Assembly (NCBI RefSeq): GCF_005116645.1
Contig: NZ_SWCM01000006.1
Coordinates: 281,995 to 345,994, forward strand
DNA: 64,000 nucleotides
Direction of reading: 5' to 3'
Origin: Desulfopila sp. IMCC35006
GTDB lineage: Bacteria; Desulfobacterota; Desulfobulbia; Desulfobulbales; Desulfocapsaceae
The position numbers were made by a program, and so were the translations under genes. The notes beneath the pieces were generated by a model. The model was not told the DNA's origin. It saw only the letters and a list, made by a program, of their open reading frames with translations, and searched no databases. This document shows positions 25,759 through 34,441 of the stretch, piece after piece; the first letter of the stretch is position 1, and each line of letters starts with the position of its first letter.

Positions 25759-26024
25759 GATATACCTGAAGAGAGCGATAAGCGAGGACGGAACGGCTGA
25801 GAAAACATACAGACTACACCGATTTTGCCAGAAACGCATGAAAAATTAGAATCACTGCATATCGGCAATAAAAAGAACATTGTCGAAGAGAGTCAAAAAG
25901 GGTAAGTAACAGTCGTCTTCGTACACGCACTGATTGGCGTTGAATAAAGACATGCACAGTATTTCTAAATCTATGACACTATGTACTTTCTAATAAATTC
26001 ATCGCATCAAGATCGAGCAAGCCT

Positions 26025-26759
26025 ATGCATATCCAGACAGTTGGCCTGAAAGGTCTCAAAACTCCTGTTCGCGTTAAGGAAAAAACGGGAAAGCTGCAAA
26101 ATACTATCGCCACAATTTCCATGCGGGCAAGGCTTTCCGAAAGCAACAGGGATAACTGTGTCGAAACATTTACCTCTGTCTTGAGCGAATATCTGGGAGA
26201 ACTCTCCGTAACCAGTTTCTCATCCATTTTGACCAGACTGAAGAAGGACCTGCAGGCCAAGTCCGTTCGGCTGGAAATGACCTTTCCCTATTTCATCGAT
26301 AAAAAAGCACCGGTCAGCGATACCCACAGCCTCATGGAATATGCCTGCAGTTTTTCCGGCGGCATCGGCGACGATGAAGGATTCATTCTTTCCGTCACCG
26401 TGCCGGTAACCACGCTCTGCCCCTGTTCAAAAGAGATCAGTGCCGGCGGCGCCCACAACCAGAGGGCTGAGGTCACCCTCAATGTCAAGTTCAACAACTT
26501 CATCTGGGCAGAAGATTTAATCGCAATGGTCGAGCAGTCGGCTTCCTGTGAATTGTATGCCCTGCTTAAACGGCCGGATGAAAAATATGTTACCGAGAAA
26601 GCCTTCAACAACCCTATGTTCGTCGAGGACGTTGTCAGAAAGGTCGCCTTGCTTGCTCAGGCGGACCCGAACATTACCTGGTTCTCCGCCGGAGTGGAAA
26701 GCTTTGAGTCAATCCACAAACACAGCGCCTATGCCTACGTGGACAGCGACGAAATTTAA
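26025..26759 (+). CDS. folE2: GTP cyclohydrolase I, type FolE2
   Basis: A 244-aa metal enzyme that converts GTP to 7,8-dihydroneopterin triphosphate for folate, and in other bacteria queuosine. The active-site Cys lies in TTLCPCSKEISAGGAHNQRA, and the T-fold end SFESIHKHSAYAYV is typical. FolE2 does not depend on zinc, unlike FolE. It stands alone between two minus-strand operons; I see no zinc-regulator (Zur) palindrome close to the start. Confidence 0.95.
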   Translation: MHIQTVGLKGLKTPVRVKEKTGKLQNTIATISMRARLSESNRDNCVETFTSVLSEYLGELSVTSFSSILTRLKKDLQAKSVRLEMTFPYFIDKKAPVSDTHSLMEYACSFSGGIGDDEGFILSVTVPVTTLCPCSKEISAGGAHNQRAEVTLNVKFNNFIWAEDLIAMVEQSASCELYALLKRPDEKYVTEKAFNNPMFVEDVVRKVALLAQADPNITWFSAGVESFESIHKHSAYAYVDSDEI

Positions 26760-26787
26760 CCGGCAAGACAGTCAAGCTGAATACCTC

Positions 26788-27984
26788 TCAGCCCCGACAC
26801 GAACAGGCGCCATACACTTCCAGCGCGCGCGCCATCCTCTTAATCCCAACTTCGATAGTTTCCGGGTCAACACACGAAAAGTTGAGCCTGAAGGCCGAGG
26901 TCTTTGACCGGTTGGTATAAAAGGGGTCACCAGGGACAAAGACTACTTTTTCCCGAACCGCCTCCTGAAAAAGCTGCATGGAGTCCATCTCTTTTGGCAA
27001 TCTCCCCCATAAAAACATCCCGCCCTCGGGCTTCGTAAAGCTGATGGTCGCAGGAAAATGTCGGGAGAGCCCTTCCTGCATGGCCCGACACTGAGTTCCA
27101 TAGGCTTGGGTTATTTTTTTGATATGCTCGTCAAGATCATTTTCCAGCAGGAATTCGTACAATATCTTCTGCGTAAAACTGGACGTATGCAGATCGGCTG
27201 CCTGCTTGGCGATAATGAGTTTTTCACAAATCCAGGCGGGGGCGGCTATCCAACCGAGACGAAGACCAGGGGCGACAACTTTGGAAAAAGAGCCGAGCAG
27301 GACAGTCTGCTCCGGCAGGTATTGCGCAAAAGATCTGGCTCCCGCTCCGGAGAACCGCAATTCCCCGTAAGGATCATCTTCGACCACGATAAATTTATTC
27401 CGTTTGGCAAGAGCGGCGACTTTTTCCCGGTTATCATCACTATAGGTTATCCCGGACGGGTTCTGGAAGGTCGGTACGGTATAGAGCATTTTCGCCCCAC
27501 AGCCATCGCTGAGCCTGCCGAGACTCTCAACATCCATGCCATCGTCGCCCACCGGCACAGGCACAAACTGCACTCTGAAAAGCGACAGCGACTGGATGGT
27601 GCCGAGATAACCGGGTTCCTCGATAAGCACCCTGTCGCCGTCGTTCAACAGCACTTTCCCGAGCAGGTCGATCCCCTGTTGCGAACCATTGGTGATAAAG
27701 ATATTTTCCGGCGGAATCGACAAGCCTTTCTTCGCCAGATATCTGGCGCTGATCTGTTCCCGCAGCTTGATATCGCCTTCAGTGTTACTGTACTGCAATA
27801 TACCAGCTCCATACGTGGCAAAAACTCTCTCCGTGGCACGCTGGATCTCCGCAACCGGAAAGAAGGCCGGGTTGGGCAGACCGCCGGCAAAGGAGACGAC
27901 GGATGGATCCAGGGACACTTTAAGGATTTCCCGAATAAACGACCGAGGCACACCCTGCATTCGCTTGGCAAAAATATTTTCCAT
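26788..27984 (-). CDS. PLP-dependent aminotransferase (2-aminoadipate/LysN-like, fold type I)
   Basis: About 398 aa. SFAGGLPNPAFFPV at the N terminus, ITNGSQQGIDLLGKVLLNDGD, PTFQNPSGITYSDDNR and the PLP lysine in LLGSFSKVVAPGLRLGW are characteristic of the subgroup containing LysN, ArAT-like and valine/2-aminoadipate aminotransferases. The substrate cannot be told from sequence. The start at 27984 (MENIFAKRMQ) fits the family better than the ATG 12 codons upstream. It lies downstream of darP and gpmI. Confidence 0.88.
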   Translation of the reverse strand: MENIFAKRMQGVPRSFIREILKVSLDPSVVSFAGGLPNPAFFPVAEIQRATERVFATYGAGILQYSNTEGDIKLREQISARYLAKKGLSIPPENIFITNGSQQGIDLLGKVLLNDGDRVLIEEPGYLGTIQSLSLFRVQFVPVPVGDDGMDVESLGRLSDGCGAKMLYTVPTFQNPSGITYSDDNREKVAALAKRNKFIVVEDDPYGELRFSGAGARSFAQYLPEQTVLLGSFSKVVAPGLRLGWIAAPAWICEKLIIAKQAADLHTSSFTQKILYEFLLENDLDEHIKKITQAYGTQCRAMQEGLSRHFPATISFTKPEGGMFLWGRLPKEMDSMQLFQEAVREKVVFVPGDPFYTNRSKTSAFRLNFSCVDPETIEVGIKRMARALEVYGACSCRG

Positions 27985-28037
27985 TGCAATGTTGTCCTTA
28001 TTGCTGCACTTTTTTCGCAAAGTACGAGGCTTGATTG

Positions 28038-28262
28038 CTATTTTTTTGAACTGCCGAATCCGCTGAACCGCTGGCGGAAGGTGCCGGACTCTTTTTCCCC
28101 GTCAAGCATCCGGCGCAGCATCTGTACCTCCTGCATGGCGTGACGCAACTCCTGAGTCAAGGAATCCTTGTTATCCGGCACGGCACTGTCCAATTTTTTT
28201 TGCAGCGCCGCGACGTTTTGCTGGGCATTATAGAGCTCTCGAGCCAGAGACCGGATTGACAT
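28038..28262 (-). CDS. small coiled-coil protein, 74 aa
   Basis: A short, charged protein with heptad-like Leu/Ala spacing (LARELYNAQQNVAALQKKLD, then LTQELRHAMQEVQMLRRML) and a basic Gly/Ser tail. No signal peptide. It is 3 bases downstream of darP on the same strand, so it is probably translated from the same message. I recognise no family. Confidence 0.65.
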   Translation of the reverse strand: MSIRSLARELYNAQQNVAALQKKLDSAVPDNKDSLTQELRHAMQEVQMLRRMLDGEKESGTFRQRFSGFGSSKK

Positions 28263-28265
28263 GGC

Positions 28266-28826
28266 CTACTCCAGGTTTGCCGTATCGATTTTTCGCAATA
28301 TTTCCTGCTTGTCCACCGCCGCTTTAACGATACGGAAAACCTCACGGTTGTGGTTGTGCAGCCTGGTTTTGACATACTGAAAAACTGTCCTGCGCAGATC
28401 CCCTTCATCCACCGGAAACCGTCGTGCAAAAGAATCGATTTCTTCTCCCTGCCAGTCGGGTTCAAAAATAAGTCCTTCCTGGAGACATTCCTGCTGCACA
28501 CTAATGGCCTCATTAATGAGCACATCCCGCAGACGCTCAACTTCTCGATGCAACTTGGTTTCTTTTACCTTTGAGCCCTTTCTTTCCGTCAGAAAGTCGA
28601 AAATTTCATCAACCGAATCTTCTCGCATCAGCTTGGCCAGATATTTAATCTGTCTCTTCAAGGCCCCGCCTTTTTGACCTCTGCAGCGTATTATTTCATC
28701 CTTTACAACCTGGCTGATGGCAAGCTTTTTCAGGTCCTTATCGGAGAGCAAGGCCAGTTCTGCGGCAGCATTTTCCTCGTCTTTAAAACGTCTTTTTTGC
28801 GCTGATTTACTGATTCGTTCTGTCAT
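28266..28826 (-). CDS. darP: DarP/YjgA-like ribosome biogenesis protein (DUF615)
   Basis: A 186-aa basic helical protein. The opening ISKSAQKRRFKDEENAAAELALLSDKDLKKLAIS and the segment GALKRQIKYLAKLMR match DUF615. In E. coli DarP (YjgA) promotes late assembly of the 50S peptidyl-transferase centre. The family is mostly known from beta- and gammaproteobacteria. It follows gpmI by about 20 bases. Confidence 0.85.
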   Translation of the reverse strand: MTERISKSAQKRRFKDEENAAAELALLSDKDLKKLAISQVVKDEIIRCRGQKGGALKRQIKYLAKLMREDSVDEIFDFLTERKGSKVKETKLHREVERLRDVLINEAISVQQECLQEGLIFEPDWQGEEIDSFARRFPVDEGDLRRTVFQYVKTRLHNHNREVFRIVKAAVDKQEILRKIDTANLE

Positions 28827-28848
28827 TTCTACCTGTACTGATGGATTG

Positions 28849-30477
28849 TTAGCTGGTTATTGTAACCAGAGAAGCATCGTATTCATCGGGCGGCACCAGC
28901 CCTAAAAGTGTGCAGATGGTCGCCGCAACGTTCGACAGCCCGGGTTTTTCTACCCCGCTCAGTGCAAAACGGTTAACCCCGCTGTAATCTTTTATGATAC
29001 AGGGCACCGGGTTTAAGGTATGGGCAACCATGGGGGTTTTCCTGCCGTTTTTTTCCGTCCACATGCAGTCGGCATTGCCATGATCGGCTGTAACAACGAC
29101 TATGCCGCCGGCTTTTTTTACCGCCCGTAGAATCCGGTTCAGACAAAGATCGACCGTTTCCACCGCAATCCGGATAGCCGGCACCATGCCGGTATGTCCG
29201 ACCATATCACCATTGGGATAATTGAGACGGATGAATTTATAGTTGCCGCTTGCAATTGCCGCAACAACTTTATCGGTAATTTCTCCCGCCTTCATCCAGG
29301 GTTTGAGGTCAAAAGCAATCTTGTCGGAAGGAATTTCTTCATATTTTTCCATAGACTCGTCGATATAGCCCGACCTGTTACCGTTCCAGAAATAGGTAAC
29401 GTGGCCGAACTTCTGGGTCTCGGAGATGGAATACGAAGTGATTTTCGAGCAACAGAGATACTCGCCCAGAACGTGATCGATAGCCGGGGGCGAAACCAGA
29501 TAATTCTTCGGAATCAGCGCATCTCCGTCGTACTGCATCATGCCGGCATAAAACACCTGTGGCACCCGAACCCTGTCAAACTCCTTAAAATCGGGTTCTT
29601 CGAACGCCCTGGAAATTTCAATCGCCCTGTCTCCACGAAAGTTGAAAAAGACCACGCCATCGCCATCTTCGATGGTACCGACCGGACCTGCAGCGTCGGT
29701 TACGACAAAACTGGGCATATACTGATCGGTCATCTCCGGATCTTCATCATAATAGCTTTGGACCGCTTCAGAGGCACTGGGAAAAGTGCGACCGACCCCT
29801 AAAACATGGGCCTTCCAGCCGTTTTGAACCACCTGCCAGTCAGCATTGTATCGGTCCATCGTCGTCACCATCCGACCACCCCCGGAAGCGATACGAAAAT
29901 CCCGGCCTTCTCCGGACAGGGCCGCCAGTTTTTCTTCGAGTGGCTGCAGGTACTTCAGGGCGCTCTTCTGGCCGACATCACGACCATCGAGCAGGACGTG
30001 GACCCTTACATTATGCATACCCTCAGCGGCACATTGATCGAGCAAGACAAAAAGCTGATCGATATGGCTATGCACGTTACCATCGGACAGAAGTCCAATG
30101 AAGTGAATTGTTTTTCCGCCACACCCTATTTTTTTTAATTTCTGCCAGGCCTCGCCCTGGAAGACAGTTCCTGACTTCAAGGCCTGATTGACCAGTTTTG
30201 CTCCCTGGGCGAACACCCTGCCTGCTCCGAGGGCATTATGCCCTACCTCCGAATTGCCCATGTCCTCGTCTGTCGGCAGGCCGACCGCCGTGCCGTGTGC
30301 TTTCAACTGCAGCTGTAGCGGCTCGGTGAGGAGTTCATCCAGCACGGGAGTATTGGCTACGAACACGCCATCCCGTTCATCTTTTGAACCTATGCCGACT
30401 CCATCCATTATAACGGTGACTACCGGGCCGTCGAAAGGCTTGTATCCGACCAGAGGAGATAATGGTTGTATGGTCAT
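28849..30477 (-). CDS. gpmI: 2,3-bisphosphoglycerate-independent phosphoglycerate mutase
   Basis: A 542-aa two-domain Mn-dependent enzyme of the alkaline phosphatase superfamily, interconverting 3- and 2-phosphoglycerate. The metal site Asp is in VVTVIMDGVGIGS, the nucleophile Ser in DEDMGNSEVGHNALGAGRVFAQG, and metal ligands in VVVTADHGNADCMW and HTLNPVP. GGATCC lies before the ATG. First gene of the operon with darP, the coiled-coil gene and the aminotransferase. Confidence 0.96.
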   Translation of the reverse strand: MTIQPLSPLVGYKPFDGPVVTVIMDGVGIGSKDERDGVFVANTPVLDELLTEPLQLQLKAHGTAVGLPTDEDMGNSEVGHNALGAGRVFAQGAKLVNQALKSGTVFQGEAWQKLKKIGCGGKTIHFIGLLSDGNVHSHIDQLFVLLDQCAAEGMHNVRVHVLLDGRDVGQKSALKYLQPLEEKLAALSGEGRDFRIASGGGRMVTTMDRYNADWQVVQNGWKAHVLGVGRTFPSASEAVQSYYDEDPEMTDQYMPSFVVTDAAGPVGTIEDGDGVVFFNFRGDRAIEISRAFEEPDFKEFDRVRVPQVFYAGMMQYDGDALIPKNYLVSPPAIDHVLGEYLCCSKITSYSISETQKFGHVTYFWNGNRSGYIDESMEKYEEIPSDKIAFDLKPWMKAGEITDKVVAAIASGNYKFIRLNYPNGDMVGHTGMVPAIRIAVETVDLCLNRILRAVKKAGGIVVVTADHGNADCMWTEKNGRKTPMVAHTLNPVPCIIKDYSGVNRFALSGVEKPGLSNVAATICTLLGLVPPDEYDASLVTITS

Positions 30478-30622
30478 TTGGGATCCTTTAAAGTAATTAT
30501 AAGTTTCAAGGACTTGAAAATCTGGTATACTCAGCCCATTCAGTAAAGATAATTTTCATCTGTTACCACGAGGTAATAGAGGCAACGACACTTGAAAAAC
30601 ACATATACTGTAACCTTATTAC

Positions 30623-31228
30623 ATGGAAGATCAACTCTCTTACCCCAGCCTTCAGCTGACGGTTGCCGCCGAAGCATTGCCTTTATTTACCACTGTTTTA
30701 CAGTCGGGCATAGAAATAAAGACGGCTCATGGCCAGACGCTTGCTAAATTTCTAAATAAATTTCCAGGTTTTACCGCTGAATACCTCGCCGATGTTGTCC
30801 AAACCATTTTTCTCAACGGGACCGCTGTAGACGATCTATCACTGCCCCTCACCGGCGACCATCCGGTATTGGCCCTTTCGGCCGCAATGCCGGGGTTGGC
30901 CGGGGCAATTTTTCGCAAAAACAGTTTTCATTCGGCATTGCGTACCGAGACGAAGTCCTTAAAGTCATCTGATGAAGGACATAACTCTGTTCTCGTTACG
31001 CTGAAATTATTCAACAGCATCGCCAGAGATCGCGGCCAGGAATTACTGCAGGCAGGGGTCTGTCAGAAAACCGACCTCTTCTTGAGCTTTTTAATGAGAA
31101 GGCCGAACCTGCTGCAATCGATTATGGCCATACAGTTAGCTGATAAAAAAATAGACTCAAAGGAACTCCTTCAAGTTCTCCCGGAATTATCCAGAGTCAA
31201 TCTCAAAATTGTCGCTGAAAATGGTTGA
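30623..31228 (+). CDS. hypothetical protein upstream of moeA
   Basis: A 201-aa soluble protein, mostly helical, with no motif that I recognise. Residues 25-100 include a phrase (FLNGTAVDDLSLPLTGDHPVLALSAAMPGLAGAIFRKNS) typical of small conserved proteins of unknown function. Its last codons overlap the start of moeA, so it is translationally linked to the tungstopterin operon and could be an AOR maturation helper; that role is inference from position only. A TATACT box near 30525 could serve as -10. Confidence 0.7.
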   Translation: MEDQLSYPSLQLTVAAEALPLFTTVLQSGIEIKTAHGQTLAKFLNKFPGFTAEYLADVVQTIFLNGTAVDDLSLPLTGDHPVLALSAAMPGLAGAIFRKNSFHSALRTETKSLKSSDEGHNSVLVTLKLFNSIARDRGQELLQAGVCQKTDLFLSFLMRRPNLLQSIMAIQLADKKIDSKELLQVLPELSRVNLKIVAENG

Positions 31229-32492
31229 AAAAAAATCTACCAGGGACATGCTCGGGCGCAGTGGTTTAATCTCTGTGGCTGAGGCAATGCGCATTCTCCG
31301 CAGTCATCTGCAAGGCATAACTACAAGTTCTACAGTCATCCCCCTGCCTGCAGCTTTTGACCGGGTGCTGGCCCAGGCCGTTATCTCCCCGGAAGATCTC
31401 CCCGGACAGGCGCGGTCGACCATGGATGGCTTTGCCGTACGGGCAACGGATACATTTGGGGCAAGTGAATCAATGCCATGCTACCTCAATATTACCGGAG
31501 AGGTGTTGATGGGGACCGCACCTGCAGGCCAGGTCAAAAAAGGTTGCTGCTATAAAATCCCCACCGGCGGTTTGCTTCCCGAAGGTGCCGACAGCGTGGT
31601 AATGCTCGAGCATACGGTTCCCGTGGACAACTCCCTGATCGAGATTATCAAGGGTGTCGGCTCCGGCACCAACCTCATCCAGAAAGGCGAAGATATCGCT
31701 CAGGATGCACAGGCCCTGGCAAAAGGCCATCTTCTTCGTCCTCAGGATATCGGTCTGCTGGCAGGGCTCGGTATTACCGAGGTGCAGGTGAGAGAGAAAG
31801 TCAGGGTCGGCATCCTCTCTACCGGCGACGAGATCATTGCCCACACCAAAAAACCGCAACCAGGCCAGATCCGTAACATCAATTCCCTTGCTCTCGCCGG
31901 AATGGTGCAGCGTTGCGGTGGCGTTTCCGTCGATTATGGTATCGTCTCGGACCAGAAAGATATTTTCATGGCGGCAATCACCAGAGCCGTCGCCGAAAAT
32001 GATATAGTCCTCTTTTCCGGAGGCAGCTCTGTTGGCGTAAAAGACCTTGGGGAACAAGTGATCGCCGCGCTCGGTCCGCCGGGCATTCTCGTCCATGGGG
32101 TTACATTAAAACCTGGAAAACCGGTATTGATCGGCATGGGTGGCACGACGCCGATTTTCGGTCTCCCGGGTCATCCCGTCTCCGCCATGGTCTGCTTTGA
32201 TTTTTTTGTGGGCCCGGCGATCAGGCAACTGTCCGGCCAGGCCAGCGAGACGGAATTGCCCTCCCCGTGCGTCCTAGCCGCTTTGGCGCGAAATATCAAT
32301 TCCGCTCCAGGCAGACGCGATGTGGTGCGGGTAAAATTACACCAGGAAGGTACAACCTGGATTGCCGATCCTGTGCTTGGTAAATCAGGTTCGATATCAA
32401 CCCTTTCCCGCTCCGATGGCTACTTTTTAATTGACGAAGACAGCCAGGGACTAACCGAACATTCTGTTGTAAAGGTATATCTCTTCCAATGA
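31221..32492 (+). CDS. moeA: molybdopterin molybdotransferase MoeA
   Basis: About 423 aa, inserting molybdate or tungstate into adenylylated molybdopterin. Family blocks: PGQARSTMDGFAVRA, YKIPTGGLLPEGADSVVMLEH, VGILSTGDEI, SVDYGIVSDQK, FSGGSSVGVKD, HGVTLKPGKPVLIG and GLPGHPVSAMV. I start at the ATG at 31221, which overlaps the upstream gene's stop; an in-frame start 12 bases earlier is possible. Followed with an ATGA overlap by a second moeA. Next to aor, the metal is likely tungsten. Confidence 0.94.
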   Translation: MVEKKSTRDMLGRSGLISVAEAMRILRSHLQGITTSSTVIPLPAAFDRVLAQAVISPEDLPGQARSTMDGFAVRATDTFGASESMPCYLNITGEVLMGTAPAGQVKKGCCYKIPTGGLLPEGADSVVMLEHTVPVDNSLIEIIKGVGSGTNLIQKGEDIAQDAQALAKGHLLRPQDIGLLAGLGITEVQVREKVRVGILSTGDEIIAHTKKPQPGQIRNINSLALAGMVQRCGGVSVDYGIVSDQKDIFMAAITRAVAENDIVLFSGGSSVGVKDLGEQVIAALGPPGILVHGVTLKPGKPVLIGMGGTTPIFGLPGHPVSAMVCFDFFVGPAIRQLSGQASETELPSPCVLAALARNINSAPGRRDVVRVKLHQEGTTWIADPVLGKSGSISTLSRSDGYFLIDEDSQGLTEHSVVKVYLFQ

Positions 32493-34414
32493 ACCAACGT
32501 AATATTTATCTTACCAACAAACCACTCTCCGAAGCGAAAGAAGCGTGGCAGGCCGCGCTGCAGCGACATGGCTTTTATGACAGAGATCCTCTGGAAACAA
32601 TTGAGGTCGATGACAGCCTCGGGAGAATTACCGCCGAGCCTGTTTTCGCCCTGAGATCCTCACCATCGTACAATGCCGCAGCCATGGACGGCATAGCCGT
32701 ACATTTCGGTGACTTGACTGGCGCCAGCGAGGCAAAACCGGTTCGTCTTCACAACAGCCGGTTTATCCCCGTCAATACCGGCAATGCCATTCCCGAAGGT
32801 TTTAATGCCGTGGTAATGATCGAAGATGTCCATTACCTCAGCGACACCGAAGTGGAACTGCATATGCCAGCTACCCCCTGGCAGCATGTACGAACCATTG
32901 GCGAAGACATTGTCGCAACCGAGCTCATCCTTCCTGAAGGACACCGGATCAGAGCCATCGACCAGGGCGCCATGCTGGCAACCGGCGTCACTGAAATTAC
33001 CGTCCAGCGCCCGCCCAGAGCCCATGTCATCCCCACCGGCAGCGAGCTGATCCAGCCCAGCCAGAAGCCAAAGGCCGGACAGATCATCGAGTTCAATTCA
33101 CGCATACTGGCCGGATACCTCAATGAATGGGGGGCTGATGCCAGTCGCGGATTGCCGGTTATCGACAACCCCGACCTCTTGAAAAAGGCCATCCTTGCCG
33201 CGGCAGCTGAAAATGATTTTGTAATTCTCAACGCCGGAGCCTCCGCCGGCACCCGGGATTACAGTGCTGCGGTGCTTGCCGAAATCGGCGAGATCATAAT
33301 CCATGGTGTTGCCATCAAACCTGGAAAACCGGTTATCCTGGCCATGATCGGCGACACTCCGGTCGTTGGCCTGCCGGGTTATCCCGTTTCGGCTCTGCTG
33401 ACCATGCGGATCTTTGTCCGGGAAATGATCTCCATTTTTCTGGGTCAGGGACCTCCTCAATCGGACTATGTAGAAGCCACCCTGTCCAGACCATTACACT
33501 CGGCAATGGGCGTTGATCAATTCGTCAGGATCACCCTGGGTCGGGTCGGAGACAACCTGATGGCCACGCCTTCCGGGAAAGGCGCCGGAGCTGTAATGTC
33601 GCTTGTGCGTGCCGACGGCCTGCTCAATGTACCTTCCGGCTGCGAAGGAATCGGGGCCGGTGAAAAGGTGCAGATAGAATTGCTGCGGCCACAGACCGAA
33701 GTAGACAGCACCCTCGTCTGTATCGGCAGCCATGACAATATTCTTGACCTGCTGGCCAATCAGCTGCATAAGCAACGGCCCATCGTCCGCATTTCCTCGG
33801 CGCATGTGGGTTCGATGGGCGGCATCATGGCGATAAAACGCGGCGAGGCCCATATTGCCGGAAGCCACCTGCTCGACGAAGATACCGGAGAGTATAACGT
33901 CAGCTTTATCCAACGGTTTTTAAAGGACATTCCTCTGCAATTAATCAATCTCTGCTACCGCGAACAGGGTCTGATTGTCGCCAAAGGAAACCCGAAAAAC
34001 ATCCAGGGTTTTAGAGATATCGCTGCAGGACGACATATCTTCATCAACCGGCAGAACGGGGCCGGAACAAGGCTTTTGACCGACAAAATGTTACGTGACG
34101 AGGGGATAGACACCTCGGAGATTATCGGCTATGACCATGAAGAATATACCCACATGAGCGTTGCTGCGTCAGTTGCCAATAGCAGCGTTGATGCGGGACT
34201 CGGTATACGGGCCGCAGCGAATGCCCTTGAACTCGATTTCGTGCCCATCGCCGAAGAGCGCTATGACCTCATCGTCCCTGCACAGCATCTTCTTGATAAC
34301 AAGGTTGCCACCGTCATTGAATTGATCAGGTCCAACACATCGTTCCATGCGGCGATTCTCGCGCTTGGCGGGTATAACCTGCGCGATTGCGGTAAAATCA
34401 TGTATGAGCAGTAA
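32489..34414 (+). CDS. MoeA fused to a periplasmic-binding-protein-like domain
   Basis: 641 aa. Residues 1 to about 405 form a second MoeA (YNAAAMDGIAVHFG, VNTGNAIPEGFNAVVMIED, VIPTGSELIQP, LNAGASAGTRDY, HGVAIKPGKPVILA, GLPGYPVSALL). From about 408 (LVCIGSHDNILDLLANQL) to the end is a type-2 PBP/LysR-substrate-like domain (KRGEAHIAGSHLLDEDTGEYNVSF, VAKGNPKNIQGFRDI, NRQNGAGTRLL). No signal peptide, so it acts in the cytoplasm, where the second domain may bind the oxyanion or sense it. Such fusions are known in archaea and anaerobes. The ATGA overlap with moeA couples translation. Confidence 0.92.
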   Translation: MNQRNIYLTNKPLSEAKEAWQAALQRHGFYDRDPLETIEVDDSLGRITAEPVFALRSSPSYNAAAMDGIAVHFGDLTGASEAKPVRLHNSRFIPVNTGNAIPEGFNAVVMIEDVHYLSDTEVELHMPATPWQHVRTIGEDIVATELILPEGHRIRAIDQGAMLATGVTEITVQRPPRAHVIPTGSELIQPSQKPKAGQIIEFNSRILAGYLNEWGADASRGLPVIDNPDLLKKAILAAAAENDFVILNAGASAGTRDYSAAVLAEIGEIIIHGVAIKPGKPVILAMIGDTPVVGLPGYPVSALLTMRIFVREMISIFLGQGPPQSDYVEATLSRPLHSAMGVDQFVRITLGRVGDNLMATPSGKGAGAVMSLVRADGLLNVPSGCEGIGAGEKVQIELLRPQTEVDSTLVCIGSHDNILDLLANQLHKQRPIVRISSAHVGSMGGIMAIKRGEAHIAGSHLLDEDTGEYNVSFIQRFLKDIPLQLINLCYREQGLIVAKGNPKNIQGFRDIAAGRHIFINRQNGAGTRLLTDKMLRDEGIDTSEIIGYDHEEYTHMSVAASVANSSVDAGLGIRAAANALELDFVPIAEERYDLIVPAQHLLDNKVATVIELIRSNTSFHAAILALGGYNLRDCGKIMYEQ

Positions 34415-34441
34415 AAAGATAAACTACACAAGGAGCTTAGA